From an uncultured Collinsella sp. (GTDB taxonomy: Bacteria; Actinomycetota; Coriobacteriia; Coriobacteriales; Coriobacteriaceae), in the NCBI GenBank assembly GCA_900545555.1, contig UQZI01000024.1, positions 1 through 27,388 on the forward strand: DNA of 27,388 nucleotides. The letters run 5' to 3'. Under the pieces are notes generated by a model that searched no databases, had not been told where the DNA came from, and was given only the letters and a program-made list of their open reading frames with translations. The position numbers were made by a program, and so were the translations under genes. Shown here one piece after another: positions 6,717 to 14,285 of the stretch. Every line of letters begins with the position of its first letter. The first letter of the stretch is position 1.

Positions 6717-7247
6717 ATGAATATCGTTGTGTTGAGTGGCAGCCCGCGCAAGGGCGCCAATACCGACACCATGGTCGAGGCGTTTGCCGAGACCGCGCGC
6801 GAGGGCGGCCATACGGTCGAGGTCGTCCGCGTTGCCAGCAAGAAGATTGCTGGTTGCCTGGGATGCCAGTACTGCTTTGCCCATGAGGGCACCTGTGTGC
6901 AGAAAGACGACATGGCCGACGTGATCGAGTCGCTGAAAGGCGCCGATATGGTTGTCTTCGCTTCGCCTATCTACTGGTTTGATATCACCGCGCAGGAGAA
7001 GGCCGCCATCGACCGCCTGTACGCCTTCGGTGCTACGGGCTTCCCGTTCACCAAGACGGCCCTTTTACTCGATAGCCACAGCGAGGGCGTCTATGATGCG
7101 GCAATCGCTATGTACAAGTCAACCTGCGCGTACTGCAAGTGGGAGGACCAGGGCGTTGTCACCATCAGCGGTATGACCGAGCGCGACAGCATGGCATCGT
7201 CGCCCAAGTTGGAAGAGGTGCGAGAGCTCGCTCGCAAGCTCGCCTAA
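6717..7247 (+). CDS. Flavodoxin-family NAD(P)H-dependent oxidoreductase with four-Cys motif
   Basis: 176 residues, ATG 6717 after a strong AAGGAGGGAG site. The N terminus SGSPRKGANTDTM (7-19) is the FMN-phosphate loop of NADPH-dependent FMN reductase/WrbA-like proteins, and ASPIYWFDIT (82-91) is the second flavin loop. Residues 47-60 hold C-x2-C-x2-C-x6-C, the spacing reported for iron-sulfur flavoproteins (Isf), though many relatives with these cysteines are annotated simply as flavodoxin-family proteins. Expected role: soluble electron transfer or nitro/quinone reduction. It is a single gene, divergent from the DUF262 gene and convergent with the ATPase gene. FMN binding is confident; a bound [4Fe-4S] cluster is only possible. 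Confidence 0.85.
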   Translation: MNIVVLSGSPRKGANTDTMVEAFAETAREGGHTVEVVRVASKKIAGCLGCQYCFAHEGTCVQKDDMADVIESLKGADMVVFASPIYWFDITAQEKAAIDRLYAFGATGFPFTKTALLLDSHSEGVYDAAIAMYKSTCAYCKWEDQGVVTISGMTERDSMASSPKLEEVRELARKLA

Positions 7248-7255
7248 GGACAAGA

Positions 7256-7336
7256 GGAGCGCATGGCAATCAGCACAAGCGGAAATGCTTGCTGCCCTTA
7301 CCAAGAGGATTGCTGATTGCCATGCAGCGATGCTCC
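7256..7336. other. 81-nt structured inverted-repeat element between convergent genes
   Basis: Perfect 15-bp arms at 7261-7275 (GCATGGCAATCAGCA) and 7311-7325 enclose a second hairpin CAAGC/GCTTG (7276-7280 with 7287-7291). An outer stem GGAGC/GCTCC (7256-7260 with 7332-7336) closes it. Together they could fold as a branched RNA. It sits between the ends of the flavodoxin and ATPase genes but has no T-tract, so it is not an ordinary terminator. It may be a bidirectional processing or terminator structure, a small RNA or a palindromic mobile remnant. Confidence 0.5.
7263..7316 (+). CDS. Possible 17-residue Cys-rich micro-ORF
   Basis: AGAGGAGCGC is followed directly by ATG and 17 codons (MAISTSGNACCPYQEDC), then TGA. 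It starts 15 bases after the flavodoxin stop and would be translated from the same mRNA. Three of the last eight residues are Cys. It lies within the structured element, so it could be a leader-type peptide or chance. The good ribosome binding site is the only direct support. Confidence 0.25.
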   Translation: MAISTSGNACCPYQEDC

Positions 7337-7355
7337 CGCGGACAATTCCGGTGTG

Positions 7356-8450
7356 CTAAAACGCCTTCTCGTTCAAGAATTCCCTGAACGCAGGGATGTC
7401 GAAGCCGACGAGGCCACGTCCACGTTCCCCGATAACGCCGTCCTCGAGGAGGCGGCGTTTGTATTGGCTTGCGTAGTTGCTGGCGACGCCCATGCGTTTG
7501 GCTATCTCTGAGACCCTGCTGGGGCCAGAATCGGGCAGCATCGCGAGCAAAAACTCAATGTCTTTATCGGAAAGCTCCCGATAGGTCGTTTCGAGAATGC
7601 GATCGCGCAGTTCCATGCGGGCAAGCAGAGAACCCTGCTGGACATCAGGTGCGCTGATTTTGGGCGAGCTCTCCGAAACATCCCAAGTGCGATATCCGAC
7701 GAGCTGCATCATGTAGGGGAATCCGTCGACGGCCTTCACAGCATCCTCGAGCGCTTCTGGTGTGATTGAACGTCCTCCGGCCTCAACGGTTTTGCGAAAG
7801 GCGTTTGCAATTTCAACGTCAGTGACTCGTCCTAACTGATGATATTGGGAACGCCTGAGGAACGAGACGGAATCGTTACGCAGCAACGCCGATACTTTGT
7901 AGGGCAGTCCTGCCATGAGTAGGGCAACTTTTCTACCTTCGCGTACAAAGTGCTGGTAAACAGAGGCAAATTGAAGCATTTCTTCTAGATCGACGGTGAC
8001 TTCATCGATGGTGATGAGAAGTCCGATGTCATGTTTTTCGAGTTGTTTAAAGATGCCATTCATGCGTGTGCGCCAGTTGCCCTGGGCCTCTTGAGCATAT
8101 GTCCAATCGATGCCCACTGGACCAATTTGAACGCCGTTTATGCGTGCGTGAGGCTGTGAGAGGTAGCTATCTGCGGCTTCTTTGGTTCGCTCGATAATAT
8201 CTTCGAGCATGCCTGGCATGGCGGAGACATTTGCTGCGATCCAGTCGTGTTCAAGCGCCGTTTCTGAAAGGAGCGAGAGAAGCGCCGTCTTGCCCGTTCC
8301 CCTTGCGCCAGTAAAAATGGTCGACAGGTTGGGATCTCCCGGGCCATTGATAAAGCCACGGTTGATGTCACGCAGGATATGCTCGCGACCCGCTAGAAAG
8401 GGAGGGACGCTTCCAAATGTTGGGGTAAAGGGGTTCTTGCTGTACTCCAT
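7356..8450 (-). CDS. AAA-type ATPase with C-terminal winged helix
   Basis: 364 residues from ATG 8450 with AGGAGC four bases upstream; the longer open frame would begin at a TTG inside the tandem repeats and is rejected. Walker A is GARGTGKT (48-55), Walker B LLITIDEV (144-151), followed by an arginine-rich sensor area (LRRSQYHQLG). The last ~80 residues (DKDIEFLLAMLPDSGPSRVSEIA...GVASNYASQYKRRLLEDGVI) form a winged-helix DNA-binding domain. This layout resembles Orc1/Cdc6-like and archaeal-ATPase families common in Actinobacteria, whose roles are mostly unknown. It is a lone gene with three tandem repeats directly upstream, suggesting self-regulation by its own winged helix. A role in a mobile element or stress response is possible but unsupported. 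Confidence 0.75.
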   Translation of the reverse strand: MEYSKNPFTPTFGSVPPFLAGREHILRDINRGFINGPGDPNLSTIFTGARGTGKTALLSLLSETALEHDWIAANVSAMPGMLEDIIERTKEAADSYLSQPHARINGVQIGPVGIDWTYAQEAQGNWRTRMNGIFKQLEKHDIGLLITIDEVTVDLEEMLQFASVYQHFVREGRKVALLMAGLPYKVSALLRNDSVSFLRRSQYHQLGRVTDVEIANAFRKTVEAGGRSITPEALEDAVKAVDGFPYMMQLVGYRTWDVSESSPKISAPDVQQGSLLARMELRDRILETTYRELSDKDIEFLLAMLPDSGPSRVSEIAKRMGVASNYASQYKRRLLEDGVIGERGRGLVGFDIPAFREFLNEKAF

Positions 8451-8460
8451 GGTAGCTCCT

Positions 8461-8515
8461 TTGCAAGTTTTGCTAATTTTTGCAAGTTTTGCTAACTTTT
8501 GCAAGTTTTGCTAAC
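8461..8515. repeat. Three 19-bp-period tandem repeats upstream of the ATPase gene
   Basis: TTGCAAGTTTTGCTAA occurs three times, at 8461, 8480 and 8499, with a 19-bp period and one variable base after it. Each unit contains the inverted repeat GCAA-GTT-TTGC. The array ends 10 bp before the ATPase start, overlapping its expected 5' leader. Iteron-like spacing near two helical turns suggests cooperative protein binding. Confidence 0.75.
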
Positions 8516-8550
8516 GACTGACCAAAGGGCATCGAAGCAGTGACGCTGAC

Positions 8551-8601
8551 ATTTTTTACGCAGAAAAATAAGCAGAAATCAATTTATCTGCGTTAAAAAA
8601 T
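8551..8601. repeat. AT-rich inverted repeat in ATPase upstream region
   Basis: ATTTTTTACGCAGA (8551-8564) pairs with TCTGCGTTAAAAAAT (8587-8601) with one bulged base. The 22-base loop carries another GCAGA. It lies between the topoisomerase terminator and the ATPase repeats, so it may be an operator or part of the ATPase promoter. Confidence 0.5.
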
Positions 8602-8610
8602 AGTTGAGAA

Positions 8611-8660
8611 GAAAAACGACGAGTCCCGGGCGCAATGCCGTTGCGTTCCGAGCCTCGTCG
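8611..8660 (-). terminator. Intrinsic terminator of the topoisomerase operon
   Basis: On the minus strand CGACGAG (8660-8654) pairs with CTCGTCG (8623-8617), with inner GC-rich pairing, followed by TTTTTCTTCTC. It lies 37 bases after the stop of the ParC-like gene. Confidence 0.85.
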
Positions 8661-8696
8661 CTTTGCGAAGTATCTAACGATCTCGTTGCCGTCGTC

Positions 8697-10937
8697 CTAG
8701 TCAAACAAACTCGGCATGTCGTTTTCCTTCATGAGGGCACCGGCGGAGGGCAGACTCTGTGCGGTGAACTTCTCGGCCGAGACGCCGGCGCCAAGGATTT
8801 CCTCGGTCGTGCCGACGGTGGTGACCGAGCGGCCCTTCTTGGCCGTAAAGGCCTGGACGCCCTGCGTGTTGGTGGTCGTCTTGGTCTTGAGCAGCGACGT
8901 GTTGAAGTTCATCAGACGGTAGTCGCTCGAGACCAGCGCGATGTCGCGATCTTCCTTGAGCACCTGGGCATACAGCAGCTTGCTGCCACCATAGATGGCG
9001 TTTTTGAGGCGCTTGCGGTTGGTCTTGGTAACGTATCCGGCAAGCGCGACACGCACCACGCGGCCGTTCTCAAAGACGAACAGCACGTCGGCCTTGTAGT
9101 CCTCGGGGTCGATGACCCAGATGACGTTCTCGTCGGGTTCCATCTCAAGATCGGTCGGCAGGTACGAGCCCAGCTGTGCCGACTTGGTGTCCTCAAACGC
9201 CGTGACCTTGCACTTGTACACCTGGCTCTTGTTGGTAAAGACCAGCAGCTCGTGGGTGTTGGAGGACGGGAACTCGATAAAGGGTTTGTCGCCGTCCTTG
9301 TACTTGAGCGTGGTCGCCTTCTTGAGCACGCGGTCCGTCATCTTCTTGAGGTAGCCATCGCGCGAGAGCATGATCGTAACCGGGTACTCCTCGACCTCGG
9401 GCTCCAAGCTTACCTCGATAACCTCATGGGGCTCGATCCTGCCCGTGCGGCGCGGCATCACGTACTTCTTGTTGACCGCGGCCAGCTCGTCGCTGATGAC
9501 CTTCTTGATGTTCTCTTCGCTCGAAAGGATCTCCTCAAGCTCGGCAATCTCACCCTCGAGCTTAGCGATGTCCTTGGTGCGGTTGAGGATGTACTCCTCG
9601 TTGATGTTGCGGAGCTTGAGCTCGGCGACAAACTCGGCCTGGGTCTCGTCGATGTCGAAACCCTTCATAAGGTTGGGTACGACCTCGGCCTCGAGTTTGG
9701 TGCCGCGGATGATGGCGATCGCCTTGTCGATGTCGAGCAGGATCGCCTCAAGGCCGTGCAGCAGGTGCAGGCGCTCGGACTTTTTGCCCAGGTCAAAGTT
9801 AATGCGGCGACGCGTGGACTCAATACGCCACTTGACCCACTCGCGCAGGATCTGGCGCACGCCCATAACACGGGGATAGCCGTCGACGAGCACGTTGAAG
9901 TTGCACGAGAACGAGTCCTGCAGCGTGGTCGAGCGATAGAGCTTGGCCATGAGCTTGTCGGGGTCGACGCCGCGCTTAAGGTCGATGGCGATGCGCAAGC
10001 CCGAGAGGTCGGTCTCGTCGCGGATGTCAGCGATCTCTTTGACCTTGCCCTCCTTGGAGAGCTTGACGATGCGCTCGATGATGACATCGGTCTTGGTGGT
10101 GTAGGGGATCTCATACACCTCGATGATGCGCTCTTCGGGAATCCAGCGCCAGCGGGAGCGAATCTGGAAGCTGCCAAGACCGGTCTCGATGATCTTCTCC
10201 ATCTCCTCGCGGCGGTAGATAATCTCGCCGCCGGTCGAGAAATCGGGCATGGGCATGTACTCGAGCAGGTCGCAGTCGGGGTCCTTCAGGTAGTGCATCG
10301 TGGCGGTGCAGACCTCGTTGAGGTTGAAGCCGCAGATATCGGACGCCATAGCGACGCCGATGCCCTTGTTGGCCGAGACGAGGATGTTGGGGAACGTGGT
10401 GGGCAGCAGACGCGGCTCCTTCATGGCACCGTCGTAGCTGTCGACGAAGTCGACCGGGTCCTTGTCGATGTCCTTGAAGATCTCGGCGCTGATGGGGGAG
10501 AGCTTGGCCTCGGTGTAACGCGAGGCGGCGTAGCTCAGGTCGCCCGAATAGTACTTGCCAAAGTTGCCCTTCGACTCCACGAAGGGGGCAAGCAGCGCTT
10601 CGTTACCCGTCGCCAGGCGCACCATCGTCTCGTAGATCGCGGCGTCGCCGTGCGGGTTGAGCTTCATGGTCTGACCCACGATGTTGGCGCTCTTTTGGCG
10701 CTCGCCCTTGAGCAGACCCATCTTGTACATAGTGTAGAGCAGCTTGCGATGCGAGGGCTTAAAGCCGTCGATCTCGGGGAATGCACGCGAGACGTTGACG
10801 CTCATAGCGTAGGGCATGTAGTTGACCTCGAGCGTCTGCGTGATTGGCTGATCGGTGACCTCGGAGTGCAGGCCGATGACGTTCTCGGCGTTGACCTGCT
10901 TTTTCTTTGGCTGGTTCTTCGTCTTCTTCTTTGCCAC
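8697..10937 (-). CDS. parC: Type IIA DNA topoisomerase subunit A (ParC-like)
   Basis: 746 residues from a GTG at 10937 (AGAGGA just upstream), 45 bp after its partner gene. A Lys-rich N-terminal tail is followed by the breakage-reunion domain: GFKPSHRKLLY (58-68), NPHGDAAIYETMVRLA (94-109), and SYAASRYTEAKLS with catalytic Tyr141. A coiled-coil (LEGEIAELEEIL) precedes a C-terminal beta-pinwheel. The GyrA box (QRRGGKG) is not seen, which argues for a topoisomerase IV-like decatenase rather than gyrase. The symbol is by family resemblance; the pair may be a lineage-specific third type II topoisomerase. Odd: the positions equivalent to E. coli GyrA Ser83 and Asp87 are Ala99 and Glu103. It ends with a strong terminator. 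Confidence 0.85.
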   Translation of the reverse strand: MAKKKTKNQPKKKQVNAENVIGLHSEVTDQPITQTLEVNYMPYAMSVNVSRAFPEIDGFKPSHRKLLYTMYKMGLLKGERQKSANIVGQTMKLNPHGDAAIYETMVRLATGNEALLAPFVESKGNFGKYYSGDLSYAASRYTEAKLSPISAEIFKDIDKDPVDFVDSYDGAMKEPRLLPTTFPNILVSANKGIGVAMASDICGFNLNEVCTATMHYLKDPDCDLLEYMPMPDFSTGGEIIYRREEMEKIIETGLGSFQIRSRWRWIPEERIIEVYEIPYTTKTDVIIERIVKLSKEGKVKEIADIRDETDLSGLRIAIDLKRGVDPDKLMAKLYRSTTLQDSFSCNFNVLVDGYPRVMGVRQILREWVKWRIESTRRRINFDLGKKSERLHLLHGLEAILLDIDKAIAIIRGTKLEAEVVPNLMKGFDIDETQAEFVAELKLRNINEEYILNRTKDIAKLEGEIAELEEILSSEENIKKVISDELAAVNKKYVMPRRTGRIEPHEVIEVSLEPEVEEYPVTIMLSRDGYLKKMTDRVLKKATTLKYKDGDKPFIEFPSSNTHELLVFTNKSQVYKCKVTAFEDTKSAQLGSYLPTDLEMEPDENVIWVIDPEDYKADVLFVFENGRVVRVALAGYVTKTNRKRLKNAIYGGSKLLYAQVLKEDRDIALVSSDYRLMNFNTSLLKTKTTTNTQGVQAFTAKKGRSVTTVGTTEEILGAGVSAEKFTAQSLPSAGALMKENDMPSLFD

Positions 10938-10982
10938 GATTTCCTCTTGAACTTCTTATGGGCCGTCGTTATCGATGTGCTG

Positions 10983-12980
10983 CTATTGCAGGTCCAGCTG
11001 GTCCAGGTATTCCTTGCCGTGCTCGGAGATATGGCGCTTGCGGCCTGCCTCGTCGTTGCCCAGCAACAGGTTGAACATGGTTTCCATCTTGGTGACGTCC
11101 TCGGGCTCCACCTTGATCAGGCGACGCGTCTCGGGGTTCATGGTGGTGAGCCACATCATGTCCGGATCGTTCTCACCAAGACCCTTGGAGCGGTTGATGG
11201 AGCACTTCTGGTCGCCGATCTCCTTGAGGATGCCGTTCTTCTCGAGCTCGGTGTAGGCAAAGTAGGTCTTCTCTTTGCAGTTGATCTCGTAGAGCGGTGA
11301 CTCGGCGATATACACGTAGCCCTCGTCGATAAGCGTGGGCACCAGGCGGTAGAGCATGGTGAGCACGAGCGTGCGGATGTGATAACCGTCGACGTCGGCG
11401 TCCGTACAGATGATGACCTTGTTCCAGTTGAGGTTGTCCAGGTCGAAGGCACCAAGGTTCTTGATGCGCTTGTCCTTGATCTCCACACCGCAGCCCAGCA
11501 CGCGCATGAGGTCCATGATGATGTCGGACTTAAAGATGCGCGGATAGTCTTCCTTTAGGCAGTTGAGGATCTTACCGCGGACGGGCATAACACCCTGGAA
11601 CTCGGCATCGCGCGAGGTGCGAATGGCGCCTGCTGCCGAGTCGCCCTCTACGATGTAGATCTCGCGACGGCTCTTGTCCTTGGAGCGGCAGTCGATGAAC
11701 TTCTGCACGCGGTTGGCCATGTCGGTCTTCTGCTGCAGATTGGTCTTGATGCTCTGGCGCGTCTTCTCGGCGTTCTCGCGCGAGCGCTTGTTGATGAGCA
11801 CCTGCTCCATGATCTTGTTGGCGGCGTCTTTGTTCTCGATCAGATAGGTCGAGAGGCGCTCCTTAAAGAATGCCGTCATCGCCTGCTGGATAAAGCGGTT
11901 ATTGATGGCCTTCTTAGTCTGGTTTTCGTAGGACGTCTGGGTGGAGAAGCAGTTGGTCACCAGCACCAGACAGTCCTGGACGTCCTGCCACTTAATGCCG
12001 CTCTCGTTTTTGTTGTACTTGCCCTGTTGCTTGATGTAGGCATCGATGGCGCTGGTCAGAGCACTACGGGCGGCCTTTTCGGGTGAACCGCCGTTCTCGA
12101 GCCATGACGAGTTGTGGTAGTACTCCTGCATCATGAAGGTGCGCGAGAAGCACATGCACGCGGTGATCTTGACGTTGTAATCGGGCAGGTCCTCGCGGTC
12201 GCGACCGCGACGGTCAGCCTCGATAAAGAAGGGCTCGGTAAGGTAGTCGGTACCGACCTTCTCGAGCACGTAGTCCTCGATGCCCTTGGGATAGCAAAAA
12301 TCCTCTTCGGAAAACTCGCCATCGTCGCCCTCAATGCGCAGGCGGAAGGTCACGTTGGCGTTGACCACGGCCTGGCGGCGCATGGTCTCGCGATACCAGT
12401 CGTGGGGAATGCTGATCGAGGTAAAGACCTCAAGATCGGGGCGCCACTTGATGGTGGTGCCGGTGCGGTCCTCGTCGCTGGGCTCGATCTCAAGCGCTTT
12501 CTTTTTGGCGCCAACGACCTTGCCTTTCTTAAAGTGCAGGGAGTACTTGTTGCCGTCGCGCCAAACCGTGACGTCCATGTACTCGGATGCGTACTGGGTC
12601 GCGCACGAGCCCAGGCCGTTGGTACCGAGCGAGAAGTCGTAGTCGCCGCCCTGGTTGTTGTTGTATTTGCCACCTGCGTAGAGCTCGCAAAAGACGAGCT
12701 CCCAGTTAAAGCGCTTCTCGGAGGGGTTCCAGTCGAGCGGGCAGCCGCGGCCGTTGTCCTCTACCTGAATGGAACCATCGCGAAAGGCGGTAAGGGTGAT
12801 GAGCTTGCCGTAGCCCTGGCGCGCCTCGTCAACGGCGTTGGACAGGATCTCGAAGGCGGCATGCGCGCAGCCGTCGAGTCCGTCCGAGCCAAAGATAACG
12901 GCGGGGCGCAGGCGTACGCGCTCCTCGTCCTTGAGCTGACGAATACTGTCGTTACCATAGTTTGCGGTGTTTTTTGCCAT
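10983..12980 (-). CDS. parE: Type IIA DNA topoisomerase subunit B (ParE-like)
   Basis: 665 residues from ATG 12980. The frame is open upstream to 13079, but the GHKL domain starts properly here and a promoter lies in the excluded part. GHKL ATPase motifs: FEILSNAVDEA (43-53), DNGRG (75-79) and GTNGLGS (119-125). The transducer domain has the ATP-contacting QTK in YENQTKKA. TOPRIM motifs are YIVEGDSAAG, MPVRGKILN and TDADVDGYHIRTL with the metal-binding Asp residues. It forms the heterotetramer with the ParC-like protein encoded next on the same mRNA, passing one duplex through another with ATP. Short length (no gyrase-specific insert) agrees with a ParE-like enzyme. Assignment to topoisomerase IV rather than a second gyrase is by partner features. 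Confidence 0.85.
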   Translation of the reverse strand: MAKNTANYGNDSIRQLKDEERVRLRPAVIFGSDGLDGCAHAAFEILSNAVDEARQGYGKLITLTAFRDGSIQVEDNGRGCPLDWNPSEKRFNWELVFCELYAGGKYNNNQGGDYDFSLGTNGLGSCATQYASEYMDVTVWRDGNKYSLHFKKGKVVGAKKKALEIEPSDEDRTGTTIKWRPDLEVFTSISIPHDWYRETMRRQAVVNANVTFRLRIEGDDGEFSEEDFCYPKGIEDYVLEKVGTDYLTEPFFIEADRRGRDREDLPDYNVKITACMCFSRTFMMQEYYHNSSWLENGGSPEKAARSALTSAIDAYIKQQGKYNKNESGIKWQDVQDCLVLVTNCFSTQTSYENQTKKAINNRFIQQAMTAFFKERLSTYLIENKDAANKIMEQVLINKRSRENAEKTRQSIKTNLQQKTDMANRVQKFIDCRSKDKSRREIYIVEGDSAAGAIRTSRDAEFQGVMPVRGKILNCLKEDYPRIFKSDIIMDLMRVLGCGVEIKDKRIKNLGAFDLDNLNWNKVIICTDADVDGYHIRTLVLTMLYRLVPTLIDEGYVYIAESPLYEINCKEKTYFAYTELEKNGILKEIGDQKCSINRSKGLGENDPDMMWLTTMNPETRRLIKVEPEDVTKMETMFNLLLGNDEAGRKRHISEHGKEYLDQLDLQ

Positions 12981-13034
12981 GCTCGCTCTCTCGATGCTCC
13001 TTTGCTGCGTTGTAGTCATATAGATAGTCAAGGT

Positions 13035-13063
13035 AGCATAGCCCAGGCCTCGGACGATTCCAA
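13035..13063 (-). promoter_or_regulatory. Candidate promoter of the topoisomerase operon
   Basis: On the minus strand TTGGAA (13063-13058), a 17-bp spacer and TATGCT (13040-13035) form a fair sigma-70-type promoter, 54 bases upstream of the parE start. Confidence 0.5.
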
Positions 13064-13079
13064 CTAACACGAATTCCAT

Positions 13080-13093
13080 CGAACGCGCGTTCG
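13080..13093. repeat. Perfect 14-bp palindrome
   Basis: CGAACGCGCGTTCG is its own reverse complement. It lies just upstream of the topoisomerase promoter and upstream of the divergent acetyltransferase gene, so it could be an operator. It may also be a chance GC palindrome. Confidence 0.4.
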
Positions 13094-13214
13094 GAGTCGG
13101 TGACCTTTAGCTTCTGCGGTCATTCCCTGCGCGGCGTGGTGCTCGTGTTAAAACCGTGGCTTATCGGCTGGTAGAATTGCCGCATCAAGACTGCATGTTG
13201 TTTGAGGGGGCGCA

Positions 13215-13775
13215 ATGACTGAGAAAGAGAAGATGGAGCGCGGGGAGTGGCATGATGCCAACTTTGACGAGGAGCTCCTGGCGCAACGCGCAAAGGCGGA
13301 GGCGCTCTGCTATGACTTTAATATGGCAAAACCCGGAAGCGACGCGCAGCTTGACGCTTTGAAATCCTTGCTCGATACCGATCTTCCGCAAGGGCTGACG
13401 GTCCTTTCGCCTGCCTACTTTGACTACGGGAGCAAGACGAGCTTTGGTGAGGGCTGCTTTGTAAACCATGGCTGCTACTTTATGGACGGCGGCTCTATCA
13501 CCTTTGGTGGCAACGTGTTTATCGGGCCGTTTTGCGGCTTCTACACCGCTTCGCACCCCCTAAAGGCAAAGGACCGCAACTTGGGTCTCGAGAAGGCTCT
13601 GCCTATTGTTGTAGGCGATAACTGCTGGTTTGGCGCGAACGTATCCGTGTTGCAGGGGGTTACCATCGGCAGCGGTTGCGTAATTGCCGCGGGCAGCGTC
13701 GTGACGGAAGACCTTCCGGACAACGTGGTGGCGGCAGGCGTTCCCGCGGTCGTCAAGAAGATCATCGAACAATAA
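13215..13775 (+). CDS. Sugar O-acetyltransferase (maltose/galactoside acetyltransferase family)
   Basis: 186 residues, ATG 13215 after GAGGGGG. The N-terminal helical cap EKMERGEWHDANFDEEL is typical of maltose acetyltransferase (Mac domain). From about residue 60 the left-handed beta-helix hexapeptide repeats run to the end (FGEGCFVNHGCYF, ITFGGNVFIGPFCGFY, VGDNCWFGANVSVLQGVTIG, AAGSVVT). The catalytic His is H114 in TASHPL. It would transfer acetyl from acetyl-CoA to a sugar hydroxyl in the cytoplasm, possibly as detoxification of non-metabolised sugars. Full family length. It is a single gene, divergent from parE. The precise sugar cannot be told. Confidence 0.9.
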   Translation: MTEKEKMERGEWHDANFDEELLAQRAKAEALCYDFNMAKPGSDAQLDALKSLLDTDLPQGLTVLSPAYFDYGSKTSFGEGCFVNHGCYFMDGGSITFGGNVFIGPFCGFYTASHPLKAKDRNLGLEKALPIVVGDNCWFGANVSVLQGVTIGSGCVIAAGSVVTEDLPDNVVAAGVPAVVKKIIEQ

Positions 13776-13857
13776 CGGAGCTATTAAACGATGGGGCACG
13801 CATGGTTCCGGCAAATCCGGTTATTGGCGTGCGCGTTGGCCATGCTGATAAGTTCCA

Positions 13858-13896
13858 CTTACTCGGGTCCTTCCGACTCGGTTTTGTCCGAGTAAG
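13858..13896. repeat. Inverted repeat in acetyltransferase/XRE intergenic region
   Basis: CTTACTCGG (13858-13866) pairs perfectly with CCGAGTAAG (13888-13896) across a 21-base loop. It may end the acetyltransferase transcript, but there is no T-tract. The rest of the 270-bp gap holds the XRE promoter region. Confidence 0.5.
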
Positions 13897-13955
13897 ATTG
13901 AATAGCGAATCGAAATTGTTATGTCCACATGGCGATGGCGGACATGGTTTCCATA

Positions 13956-14027
13956 ATGACAGATATAGTTGACATCTTGTGAAGGATGCAATATATTTCT
14001 GTCATGTTGCAACGGATATCTGTCCAT
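13956..14027 (+). promoter_or_regulatory. Strong promoter of XRE operon with framing operator-like repeats
   Basis: TTGACA (13969-13974), 17 bp, then TATATT (13992-13997) is a near-consensus promoter 49 bases upstream of the XRE start. It is framed by ATGACAGATAT (13956-13966), the inverse CTGTCAT (13999-14005) and the inverse ATATCTGTCCAT (14016-14027). Motifs overlapping the start site suggest autorepression by the XRE protein. Confidence 0.75.
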
Positions 14028-14045
14028 TACTACGAAAGGAACTCC

Positions 14046-14276
14046 ATGCCGGGCAAAAAGAACCTACGCATGAAGGCGGCACGCGCGGCGGCTGGCCTTT
14101 CGCAAGCTGACTTAGCCCAAGCCGTGGGCGTTACGCGCCAAACCATCGGCCTTATCGAGGCGGGCGGCTACAACCCCACGCTCAATTTGTGCGTGGCAAT
14201 CTGTAAGGCGCTGCGCGTTACGTTGAACGACTTGTTTTGGGAAGACGAAACCGACGCCGACCCTAATGCTCTTTAG
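14046..14276 (+). CDS. XRE-family transcriptional regulator (small Cro/CI type)
   Basis: 76 residues, ATG 14046 after GAAAGGA. Almost the whole protein is one helix-turn-helix domain: MKAARAAAGLSQADLAQAVG with recognition helix TRQTIGLIEAG, then YNPTLNLCVAICKALRVTLNDLFW, as in the short YgzD/PadR-independent class of DNA-binding proteins. There is no sensor domain. It lies 9 bp before a four-helix membrane protein gene, a common pairing in Firmicutes and Coriobacteria. It probably represses its own strong promoter, whose -35/-10 region is flanked by ATGACAGATAT-type repeats. The signal that relieves it is unknown. Confidence 0.9.
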   Translation: MPGKKNLRMKAARAAAGLSQADLAQAVGVTRQTIGLIEAGGYNPTLNLCVAICKALRVTLNDLFWEDETDADPNAL

Positions 14277-14285
14277 GAGTTCACT

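Noticed and set aside
8451..8504. N-terminal extension of the ATPase through the tandem repeats
   Set aside because: It begins at TTG and encodes only repeat-derived residues; ATG 8450 has AGGAGC upstream.
8604..11300. Long plus-strand open frame of 898 codons over the topoisomerase genes
   Set aside because: It is the antisense shadow of the ParC/ParE-like genes; its product is low-complexity Val/Asp/Leu-rich with no recognisable motif.
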